This document shows positions 48,261 to 58,107 of a DNA stretch of 64,000 bases, in pieces. The stretch is from Mixophyes australis (Eukaryota > Chordata > Amphibia > Anura > Limnodynastidae): assembly GCA_036250195.1 (NCBI GenBank), contig JAVHZZ010000011.1, forward strand, positions 49,126,811-49,190,810. Direction: 5' to 3'. How positions within the stretch are numbered: position 1 is the first letter of the stretch; every line of letters begins with the position of its first letter. Under the pieces are notes generated by a model. It was not told where the DNA came from. It did no database searches and was given only the letters and a program-made list of their open reading frames with translations. The position numbers were made by a program, and so were the translations under genes.

Positions 48261-50519
48261 GGGACAAAGGATAAGATGGTGCAGGGGCAAAGCTAAAAGA
48301 AAGTGTAAAGGGAGAGACATCTTAACAATGGGAATAACAGGGATGCAGCCATCATAAAACACAAGTAGTAATGAAGAATGGGAATGCACAGAGGGGACAT
48401 GTGTTTAAAAAAAAAATCAAGCCTTCATACTCCATTCACGTATATTTTCTATACCCCCACTTCTAAATTTCCACTTCGACCACTGCCTGTGTGAGCTGAC
48501 AGCTGCTGATCCCTCCTCGCCCAGCGCGCCCAGTAGGAGAACAGAACACAGGATGCCATAATCAGGTAAGTTCATATATTTTCTCGTGTCCAATGTGTTC
48601 ACCACCCTTTCTTGAACTGGGGGCACTATTGTGTATCTATTGATGTATTGCTCATTATTGTGCTGTAATGTTTCTTGCATATTTATCTGTACAGAGATTT
48701 TTAATATAGAGAAAAAAATGCTGGTTGTGATACATTTTATCTGTGATTGTGTCAATATATCTTTTTCTTTGCATTGTAAATGGGCTATTAAGCTGCTCCT
48801 GGGGCTCACAATCTCAGTGTCTGATATGCTGTACCAATTTTCATTTGTGAATGAGTTTTTGTCTGGTCACTTCTATTGATTTGGGGCACTACTATGGCAT
48901 ACTGTTATTAGGGTACTAAACACATCAGTGGTGTACATACATAAGGCGCCAATCTTTAGCCACAGCAGAGATAAGGCACTCTCTCTTCAATGTACCGACA
49001 GCCGGCAAGCTTTTCTTAACTAAAACTCAAAGGAACATAACATAGTGTAACAAGTTTACATACAAGAAACCCAAATTAATGGCCACAAATATTCTATTCC
49101 AGCACCGTGTGGTTAATGCTATTAAACACCAGAACAGACATAAGATCTGTGATTCTTCTGTGACACCTTAACCCCAATAGGCATATGCTTACAGTGTTTC
49201 CACTTTAAAAGAGCCTTCACAAATGCATAACACTCTGTTTCCTCCTTCCTGCCTTCATTCAGATGTCACTAGGTTCTCCATAATGCGTATAAAGAAAGCA
49301 AAACAAGAAGAATCTAGTGCAACATTGTTTTACTTCTTGTATAAATGTTAAAAACAGATGAATTTTCATAAAAACAAAATGATAAAAACAATCCTCAAAC
49401 AAATATAACAGGGACTCTTACCTGATAAAAGCAGAAAACAGGCATAGATCACAATAGTCCAAATCTGTTTCCGCATCCAGATGGGTCCCCGGTGTACCAA
49501 CGCGTTTCAACTCTCTCTGAGTCTTTATCATGGCTGGTATAATTCCATAGATGATAGTAGGCAGTTTATATAGTCTACACCTAAGCGGAAAAAAGGCTTG
49601 GTAGTTTCATCCTTTCCGCAGTGTGAGACCGTGCCCCGTCATATCGCTGCACTGGAAGTGACTGGATGCCCCACTTCCGGTGTATATCTATTTCGTTCAA
49701 AGTTTTCTTATTTGAAGAGACAAAGTGATCCAGCCCACACTGTGCAAACGGAAAACCTCTTATTTTTAAACTACATTTTTAAAAATGCTCCATTCTCCCC
49801 TCTTTCGCCGTGCATGCAAAGCGGAAGTGACTTGCTGCCCCACTTCCGGCAAGAATGCACGGCGAACTAGGTCAATAAAGTTACATAACAGAAAAGAGGA
49901 AGAAAAAAACAAAAAATATCATTTCTCCACATCTATTTGCATATAATGTGAAAACAAATACTATAATCACATGTGAAATATGGATTCTTTTTCTTGTCAG
50001 ATGTTCTTAGTAGATCTCGGTTCTTCCATAAGTTGATTTGAAGCATGTCCCATGTGTGAAATATAACAGAAAAAAAGGAATCAGTGAACTCATAATCCTA
50101 TAAAGATAATTCGACTAAAATAGTCCTTATTCAATATATACCCCTTTTTTCTCACTTGATAAGGATATGCATTGTATCTATTTGTTCACAACAAAGAACA
50201 AAGGAGATTTTTCACATTGCAAATTATTGTAATTTCTTTTCTTATGTAAAATCTTTTATTATGTAGAGACTCCTTTTCTGCCTAGCTTCTGTCTACAACG
50301 CACAATGCTTGTCATAATTGACTTCCTTGAATTTACAAAAAACATTTCAACTCAAAGTCTAAATTCAAGCCCCCAGGGGCTAAAGTTTTTAATCTAAATA
50401 TCCATTTCAACTCAGTTTTTGATAATGAAGTGACTATATCCCTATTTCTTTCATTGTATTCGATTTTTTGTATACCCCAGAAGTCTGTAATTTTTCAGGG
50501 GTCACAAGAATGATGGCTT

Positions 50520-50916
50520 GTCCCTCCCCCCTACCCCCTTCTTCTTCCTCATGACTCAATGGGAGGAGTCATGGGTGTGGAGTGGTCATGACTTCGGGGC
50601 GAGCCTGGTAGCCTGGTACATAGACGATATATTCTTTGTCTGGAAAGGATCGGAGAAAACTCTCCAAGAATTTTGTACTTACCTTAACTCCAATGTATGT
50701 AACATTGAACTCACTTTTGACTACAGTAAAATTACTGTCAATTTTTTAGATATTACCATCTATGTAAATGACAAAGGGTTGCAGACAATGACATATAAAA
50801 AAACCCACGGATAAAGTAGGGTACATCGAATATGACAATAACCACCATAGAGCCTGGCTAGACAATATTCCGTTGAAATGTGAATGCGGCTATTTTTATG
50901 TTGGCAGGACCACCCG
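50520..50916 (+). pseudogene. Penelope-like reverse transcriptase and GIY-YIG fragment
   Basis: YIDDIFFVWKGSEKTLQEF starts at 50617 (catalytic YIDD 50617-50628), followed by LTFDYSKITVNFLDITIYV and an YKKT block: the RT palm/thumb of Penelope-like elements. After a short deletion and frame change the sequence reads KCECGYFYVGRTTR (about 50875-50916), the YVG part of a GIY-YIG nuclease. The solo LTR then interrupts it. N-terminal RT is missing. Confidence 0.85.
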
Positions 50917-52834
50917 TGTCACGGGCACTAGGAGTCTTTACCCAGGGATCACCAGGTGATAAGCTTACCAGAGCAGTATAGGTGGTAATATGGTACTCTG
51001 GTAGCAGGGTGATCACGGAACAGGAGACAGCAGATGATAGAGATGCTCAGGAAAGTCTATGACTAGCAGCACTGGTAATATATATGTAGTAATACACGAG
51101 GAACTGTATGGACAAAGGACACGTGAGGGTAGTCAGTGGTCTGCGGTAGCAAGTTGTACCACTGCTATAGAGAGGAGGAATGTCCAACAGAAACGAGGAG
51201 GTGATGAGAGTCAGCGGTCTGCGGTTAGCAAGTTGTACCGCTGTCTGGGTGAAGGAATCGAATCCAAGTGGAGGTATCCGGGGAGTCAGTGGTCTGCGTT
51301 AGCAAGTTGTACCACTGCTATGTGAGAGGATACTGGAACAGGTGACACAGGAAACAGGGATCAGTGGTCTGCCTCTAGCAAGTTGTACCACTGAATATAT
51401 ATGTGAGGAGGAGCACGGGGAGAGACTGCAATACAGAGGATACACGGGCACCTTGAACTTGATCCACAATGACATGCACAATATAGTAATGACTGAACAG
51501 CACTGCAATAATACAAAGTCACAGAAACTATCCGGGCAAAAGATAACACAGTCAATGATGGCAATAGTCTCAGCGGATAGTAAACTCCAGAGGAGAACAA
51601 CTCAGTCCAGCAAGATATGCAATAAACCAGCACAGTCAATGAGAAGTATGCATACCGTGGTTCAGGAGCAGGCTGTCAGACAGGAGTGCAGAGATACCTG
51701 AACGGCTGGAGGCCGGCAGGATGCGAAGTCCCTGGAGGGTGAAGCGGTAATCAAGTAGGTGCAGCGCACAGGTAGGTAGACCAGCAGGGGAACAAATACT
51801 CAGGAAGCAGTAGTATGTAGAACTGGACTCCTGGAGGACCCTGAAGAGTAGCGATGGTCTAGACGAGATGAAAGCAGTGAGGCGCAGATCCGATGCAGAC
51901 TGGCGAGTAGAGACCAGCAGGAACACTGAGAAGCACGGAGAGCGGATCAGCTGCTGTAGACACGAGTAGAACTGAGGAGTAGCAGCCAGCAGGACTCTGC
52001 AGGTACACGGAGGTAGCGGATAGCAACCAGCAGGTGCAGCCACGATGAAACACGGGAGAGCAGAGCTGAGCTGGAACTGTTGAGCACGGAGAGCAGCGGA
52101 TAGGAATCAGTTGTAGCAGTCTCGAGGAAACACGGGAGAGTTGAGATGAGCTGAAGACTGAAGCGTACGGAGGCAGCAGATAGGAATCAGCCAAACAGTC
52201 ACGATGAAACACAGGAGGGTTGAAGTGGTCTGAGGACTGTAGTGCACGGAGGCAGCGGATAGGAATCAGCTAACAGTCACGATGAAACACAGGAGGGTTG
52301 AAGTGGTCTGAGGACTGTAGTGCACGGAGGCAGCGGATAGGAATCAGCTAACAGTCATGATGAAACACAGCAGAGTTGAAGTGGTCTGAGGACTGTAGTG
52401 CACGGAGGCAGCGGATAGGAATCAGCTAACAGTCATGATGAAACAGCAGAGTTGAAGTGGTCTGAAGACTGTAGTGCACGGAGGCAGCGGATAGGAATCA
52501 GCTAACAGTCACGATGAAACACAGGAGAGTTGAAGTGGTCTGGAAACCACAGGAGTAGAAGTGGTCTGGAAACCACAGGAATCAGCAGCGCTGAATACAC
52601 GAGGAAACACAGGAACACCTTCAGAGGCTCATGGGGAATGAGACTCCAAGATCAGGCAACGTGGTATTGACCACAGGTGCTTAATATAGGGAGTGTTGCC
52701 TGATCAGCCAATTAAGTTAAAGGAACAGGTACTGAAGGTTTTGAAAGGGCTGCGCATGCGCAGACCCTCAGGATGGTGGACGGCCACGGTTCCTAAACAT
52801 ACTGGAAGAAGCACTCACAGTCTGGTGAGTGACA
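50917..52834 (-). mobile_element. Solo Ty3/gypsy LTR (1918 bp) with 5-bp TSD acccg
   Basis: TGTCAC...GTGACA ends, flanked by acccg (50912-50916 and 52835-52839). It is homologous throughout to the LTRs at 55936-58174 and 62431-64000 but diverged and about 320 bp shorter in the tandem-repeat zone. Orientation follows the full element (minus). The TATA and its flanking AGATCAGGCAAC/GTTGCCTGATC arms (near 52652-52708) are conserved. It lies within the Penelope GIY-YIG gene. Confidence 0.93.
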
Positions 52835-52839
52835 ACCCG

Positions 52840-53110
52840 CCAATTGAAAATTAGACTGCGAGAACATGTGTACAACATTAAAAAGGGCTTGGAGACACAT
52901 TCAGTCTCTAGTCATTTTAAAAGCCATCATTCTTGTGACCCCTGAAAAATTACAGACTTCTGGGGTATACAAAAAATTGAATACAATGAAAGAAATAGGG
53001 ATATAGTCACTTCATTATCAAAAACTGAGATGAAATGGATATTTAGATTAAAAACTTTAGCCCCTGGGGGCTTGAATTTAGACTTTGAGTTGAAATATTT
53101 TTTGTAAATT
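52840..53110 (+). pseudogene. Penelope-like GIY-YIG remainder and C-terminus
   Basis: Directly after the solo LTR the protein resumes with QLKIRLREHVYNIKKGLE and SSHFKSHH, the remainder of the GIY-YIG fold, and KTEMKWIFRLKTLAPGGLNL, the family's C-terminal block, with frame changes. This shows the LTR landed inside a contiguous endonuclease gene. Confidence 0.8.
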
Positions 53111-53910
53111 CAAGGAAGTCAATTATGACGAGCATTGTGCGTTGTAGACAGAAGCTAGGGCAGAAAAGGAGTCTCTACATAATGAAAGATTTTACATAAG
53201 AAAAGAAATTACAATAATTTGCAATGTGAAAAATCTCCTTTGTTCTTTGTTGTGAACAAATAGATACAATGCATATCCTTATCAAGTGAGAAAGAAGGGG
53301 TATATATTGAATAAGGTCTATTTTAGTCGAATTATCTTTATAGGATTATGAGTTCACTGATTCCTTTTTTTCTGTTATATTTCACACATGGGACATGCTT
53401 CAAATCAACTTATGGAATAACCGAGATCTACTAAGAACATCTGACAAGAAAAAGAATCCATATTTCACATGTGAATATAGTATTTGTTTTCACATTATAT
53501 GCAAATAGGAGAAATGAGTGGAGAAATGATATTTTTTGTTTTTTTCTTCCTCTTTTCTGTTATGTAACTTTATTGACCTAGTTCTCTGTGCATTCTTGCC
53601 GGAAGTGGGACAGCAAGTCACTTCCGCTTTGCACGCACGGCGAAAGAGGGGAGAATGGAGCATTTTTAAAAATGTAGTTTGAAAATAAGAGGTTTTCCGT
53701 TTGCGCAGTGTGGGCTGGATCACTTTGTCTCTTCAAATAAGAAAACTTTGAACAAAATAGATATACACCGGAAGTGGGGCATTCAGTCACTTCCGGTGCA
53801 GCTATATGACGGGAGACGGTCTCACACTGCGGAAAGGATGAAACTACTAAGCCTCTTTTCCGTTTAGGTGTAGACTATATAAACTGCCTACTATCATCTA
53901 TGGAATTATA

Positions 53911-53951
53911 CCAGCCTTGATAAAGACTCAGAGAGAGTTGAAACGCGTTGT
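53911..53951 (+). ncRNA. Hammerhead-like motif in Penelope terminal repeat (degenerate)
   Basis: ccttgataaagactc...gagttgaaacgcgttg resembles the minimal hammerhead ribozymes known from Penelope-like terminal repeats (cTGAtgA, stem II, GAAA). The gactc/gagtt pair could form stem II, but the core has an extra T and aa for ga, so activity is doubtful. The inverted copy is at 49498-49540 on the minus strand. Confidence 0.3.
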
Positions 53952-54639
53952 ATACACCGGGGACCCATCTGGATGCGGGAACAGATTTGGACTATTGTGA
54001 TTTATGCCTGTTTTCTGCTTTTATCTGGTACGAGTCCCTGTTATATTTGTTTGAGGATTGTTTTTATCATTTTGTTTTTATGAAAACTCATCTGTTTTTA
54101 ACATTTATACAAGAAGTAAAACAATGTTGCACTAGATTCTTCTTGTTTTGCTTTCTTTATACGCATTATGGAGAACCCAGTGACATCTGAATGAAGGCAG
54201 GAAGGAGGAAACAGAGTGTTATGCATTTGTGAAGGCTCTTTTAAAGTGGAAACACTGTAAGCATATGCCCACAGAAGGTTAAGGTGTCACAGAAGAATCA
54301 CAGATCTGTTGTCCGTTCTGGTGTTTAACATCATTAACCACACGGTGCTGGAATAGAATATTTGTGGCCATTAATTTGGGTTTCTTGTATGTAAACATGT
54401 TACACTATGTTATGTTCCTTTGAGTTTTAGTTAAGAAAAGTTTGCCAACTGTCGGTACATTGAAGAGAGAGTGCCTTATCTCTGCTGTGGCTAAAGATTG
54501 GCGCCTTATGTATGTACACCACTGATGTGTTTAGTATTGCTGTTTTATGTAGAAAAGAGGGAACCCTTTTTAAGGGTGTACATATTGGGAGGCAGATCCT
54601 AGGAGCGCTGTTAGTACTCAATCCAGATTTTAGTATTTA

Positions 54640-54900
54640 TACTATTATTTGGGGGCACTACTGTATGGCATACTGTTATTTGGGGGCAATACTGTATGGC
54701 ATAATGTAATTTGGGGGAACTATTGTGTCATAATATAATTTAGGGGCACTACTATGCCATAATATGATTTGTGGGCACTACTGCATGGCCAAATATGAAT
54801 TGAGGGTAATATTATGTGGCATAATATGACTTGGGGGCACTACGATGTGACATAATATGAACTGGGGGCACTACGGTGTGGCATAATATGAACTTCTGCC
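54640..54900. repeat. ~40 bp tandem array inside hAT
   Basis: About seven imperfect units like tggcataatatgatttgggggcactac. The left flank of the Penelope insertion (48880-48913) belongs to the same array. Confidence 0.8.
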
Positions 54901-55891
54901 AAAGGCAAGTCTCTCATTGTTGAATATGACGGGAGCCCAAAGAAGTTGCTGTACCGAGGCCCAAAATTCCTCTTGTCGGCCCTGCCTGTGAGTCAAGGGG
55001 GTAGACGTCTCCAGGTAAATAATCTAAATGTTTCCTATCTAAACAAACTGATGGATCACATCCAATTATCTCTCACCCACCTCCTTTACCCCCATTAATA
55101 TATATACTGTGTTATTTAAAATGAATAGAAAAGACGCATATCCAGTTACTGTAGTAAAAAAAATATTTTTCTCTGACATTTTGCTGTATATGGAAATACT
55201 TTTAATGCGGCCGTGTGGGTTTAAATGATCGTTCAATAGTTATGTTTTTTCTGATATATTTGTTAGAGTTTTATTTCATGTGGAGTGATTCATGAAAATT
55301 CTGCCATTACTATTTAATTGAGGGAAAAGTGTACCTGTTACCTATATGTGTGTAAGTACTCTGTTGTTGCTATTTTGTGGGAGATTTGAAAATAGCATTC
55401 CTACAGTGGCGCCTGTATTGGTGGCATTGCTGTAGGTGGCGTGGTGGTGGCAATGTTGTAGTGTGTTTGGGGCTTCGTATTGCTAGTAAGTAGGAGAGGG
55501 TATTGCTGTAATGTGGGGGGTGACGACGGTTGCTGTAATGTGAGAGTGATGCTGGTTGCTGTAATGTGGGGAAGGGGGGGTAATGCTGGTTGCTGTAATG
55601 TGGGTGGGTATTGATGTACTATGAGTGTGTGTGGGAGGTTATTTACTGCTGTAATTTTGATACAAATAATGTATTGTTATGGTATTTATTGATGTAATTG
55701 GGTTACTAATAATGTAAGTTTGCAGGTCATTAGGAGAAATATATGCGCCCCCCCACACATATACTCATACTACATCATGTTGTACTGCACCAGCAACGCG
55801 TACTACGCCAACATCAGTGTGCAACAATATAGTGCATGAAGCCCACAACACATGGGCCTGTGTGCTCTAAATGCCAGGGCTGATTTTTAGT
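54901..55891. other. hAT right interior; no gene seen
   Basis: GT-rich low-complexity stretch at 55430-55680 with repeated ttgctgtaatgtg(g/a)g units; otherwise no recognisable feature. Confidence 0.5.
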
Positions 55892-56150
55892 CCCAGTCCG
55901 GCCCTGGCTACCACACAGAGCCGCTACTCTCTCTGTGTCACGGGCACTAGGAGTCTTTACCCAGGGATCACCAGATGGTAGGCTTACCAGAGCAATGTAG
56001 ATGGTAATAGGGTACTCTGGTAGCTGGGTGATCACGGAACATGAAATGATGGCTGATGAGATGCTCAGGAAAGTCTATGACTAGCAACACTGGTAATAAT
56101 GAGGTAATAATACACAAGGAACTGTATGGACAAGGACACGTGAAGGTAGT

Positions 56151-56410
56151 CAGTGGTCTGCGATAGCAAGTTGTACCACTGCTATAGTGAGGAGGAATGT
56201 CCAACAGAAACAAGGAGGTGATGAGAGTCAGCGGTCTGCGGATAGCAAGTTGTACCGCTGTCTGAGTGAAGGAATGGAATCCAAGTGGAGGTATCCGGGT
56301 AGTCAGTGGTCTGCGGTAGCAAGTTGTACCACTGCTATGTGAGAGGATAATGGAACAGGTGATACCGGAAACAGGGATCAGTGGTCTGACATCAGCAACT
56401 TGTACCACTG
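56151..56410 (-). repeat. Four hairpin repeats in the gypsy LTR
   Basis: Units at 56151-56181, 56229-56260, 56304-56334 and 56379-56410 share CAGTGGT-loop-ACCACTG with a loop containing tagcaagttgt. The second unit reads CAGCGGT...ACCGCTG, a compensatory change preserving the stem. The same four occur in the 5' LTR (from 62646) and in the solo LTR (from 51134). In the RNA of a full element they would sit about 230-490 nt before the gag start. Confidence 0.85.
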
Positions 56411-57987
56411 AATATATATGTGAGGAGGTGCACGGGGGAAGACTGCAACACAGGATATACACAGGCACCTTATACACGATCCACAGTAATATGCACAATA
56501 TATATATATATATAAATGACTGAGCAGGTCTGCAATCAGAAAGTCTCTTGAAGTAGTCCAGCACAATGATAACACAGTCAATGATGGCAATAGACTCAGC
56601 GGATAGCAGACTCCAGAGAGAACCAAACACAGTCCAGCAAGATATGCAATACACAGCACAGTCAATGAGAAGTATGCATACCTTGGTTCAGAAGTAGCAG
56701 TCAGATGGGAATGCAGCGGTACCTGAGCGGCAGGAGGCCGACTGGATAGGAAGTCCCTGGATAGGTGAGGCAGCGGTCTAGCAGGTGCAGCGCACAGGTG
56801 AGTAGACCAACAGGGACACGAATCCACAGGAGTCAGCAACACGTGGAACTGGACTCGTAGGGGACCCAGGAGAATGGAGATGATCCAGCAGAGGGTAGTA
56901 GATGAGATACAAATCCAATGCTGACAGGAGGGTAGAGACCAGTGGAACACGTAAAGGCGTGGAGAGCGGATCAGCAGGAGATGGACGATAGCGCTGACCA
57001 CAGCAGCAGGACTCAGCGGCACACGGAGGTAACCAGTAGCAACCAAAGGAACCAACAGCGATGGGACACAGGAGTGCAGCGCAGGCCAGGAGCTGTTGAT
57101 CACGAAGTGTAGCAGATGGTAATGAAAGCGGCAGTCTCGAGGAAGACACAGAAGAGATGAGATGAGTCTGCAGTGCACAGGGCAGCGGATAGGAATCAGC
57201 TAACAGTCACGATGATGAACACAGGCGAGTTGCAAGCAGGAGACTGTAGTGCACGGAGGCAGCGGATAGTAATCAGCTAGCAGTCACGATGATGAACACA
57301 GGCGAGTTGCAAGCAGGAGACTGTAGTGCACGGAGGCAGCGGATAGGAATCAGCTAGCAGTCACGATGATGAACACAGGCGAGTTGCAAGCAGGAGACTG
57401 TAGTGCACGGAGGCAGCGGATAGGAATCAGCTAGCAGTCACGATGATGAACACAAGCGAGTTGCAAGCAGGAGACTGTAGTGCACGGAGGCAGCGGATAG
57501 GAATCAGCAAACAGACTTGATGAGAAGCAGGTGAGTGAAGTAAAAGCTGGAGTGCACGGAGGCAGCGGATAGCAATGAGCAAACAGTCACATTGATATAC
57601 AATAACGTTGAAGTGGATTAGAAGACTGTAGTGCACGGAGGCAGCGGATAGGAATCAGCAAACAGTCCCAATGATATACAATAGCGTTGAAGTGGTTTAG
57701 AAGACTGTAGTGCACGGAGGCAGCGGATAGGAATCAGCAAACAGTCCCAATGATATACAATAGCGTTGAAGTGGTTTAGAAGACTGTAGTGCACGGAGGC
57801 AGCGGATAGGAATCAGCAAACAGTCACGATGATACAGTTGATGGTAGGAGTGGTATGGGAACCACAGTAGTAGAAGTGGTTTGGAAACCACAGGGATAGA
57901 AGTGGTTTGGAAACCACAGGAATCAGCAGAGCTGAATACACGAGGAATACAGGAACACCTTCAGAGACTCATGGGGAATGAGACTCC

Positions 57988-58046
57988 AAGATCAGGCAAC
58001 GTGGTGTTGACCACAGGTGCTTAATATAGGGAGTGTTGCCTGATCT
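57988..58046 (-). promoter_or_regulatory. LTR core promoter flanked by 12-bp inverted repeat; predicted transcript 5' end
   Basis: On the minus strand a TATA box ctatattaag (58029-58020) lies about 31 nt upstream of GCCTGATCTT (57997-57988). The arms AGATCAGGCAAC (57989-58000) and GTTGCCTGATCT (58035-58046) are perfect inverted repeats around the TATA. If transcription starts about 30 nt from TATA, the RNA begins with GCCUGAUCUU, exactly complementary to the primer-binding site at 62428-62419. Confidence 0.65.
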
Positions 58047-58107
58047 GCCAATTGAGTTAAAGGGATATACACTGAAGTATAGAAAAGGGTTGCGCATGCG
58101 CAGACCC

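Larger units (their letters stand above)
48914..54535 (+). mobile_element. Penelope-like element with 1.6 kb inverted arms
   Basis: The left arm 48914-50519 is the reverse complement of the right arm 52921-54535. Between them lie an RT tail and a GIY-YIG endonuclease fragment, interrupted by a solo LTR. Inverted or partial copies of terminal repeats are typical of Penelope-like elements. The right arm begins with the end of the protein (KTEMKWIFRLKTLAPGGLN), so the left arm is an inverted copy of the 3' portion. It has inserted in a ~40 bp tandem array of the hAT element (phrases ggcactactatggcatactgt flank both sides). Confidence 0.85.
47614..55906. mobile_element. hAT-like element, 8-bp TSD, hosting nested insertions
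   Basis: Perfect 15-bp terminal inverted repeats (cagggccggactggg at 47614-47628; its reverse complement at 55892-55906) are flanked by the 8-bp duplication gctaccac (47606-47613 and 55907-55914). Both features are characteristic of hAT transposons. Removing the Penelope-like insert leaves about 2.7 kb with no transposase, so it is non-autonomous and consists largely of minisatellites. It interrupts the 170-bp tandem-repeat tract. Confidence 0.85.

Noticed and set aside
47763..48389. Long minus-strand ORFs (208 and 152 codons) with PLFQHPF-type repeats
   Set aside because: They translate a 41-bp minisatellite in two frames; no start context, domain or non-repetitive part.
51059..52212. ORFs on both strands between 51.0 and 52.2 kb
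   Set aside because: They lie entirely in the solo LTR, built from its hairpin and tandem repeats.
56378..57178. 266-codon minus-strand ORF inside the gypsy LTR, repeated in the 5' LTR
   Set aside because: It is duplicated only because the LTR is; composition follows tandem repeats and no domain is recognisable. A leader ORF cannot be wholly excluded.
57160..57830. Regular 77-bp repeats considered as a CRISPR array
   Set aside because: Units are contiguous without unique spacers, lie in an LTR, and the genome is eukaryotic.
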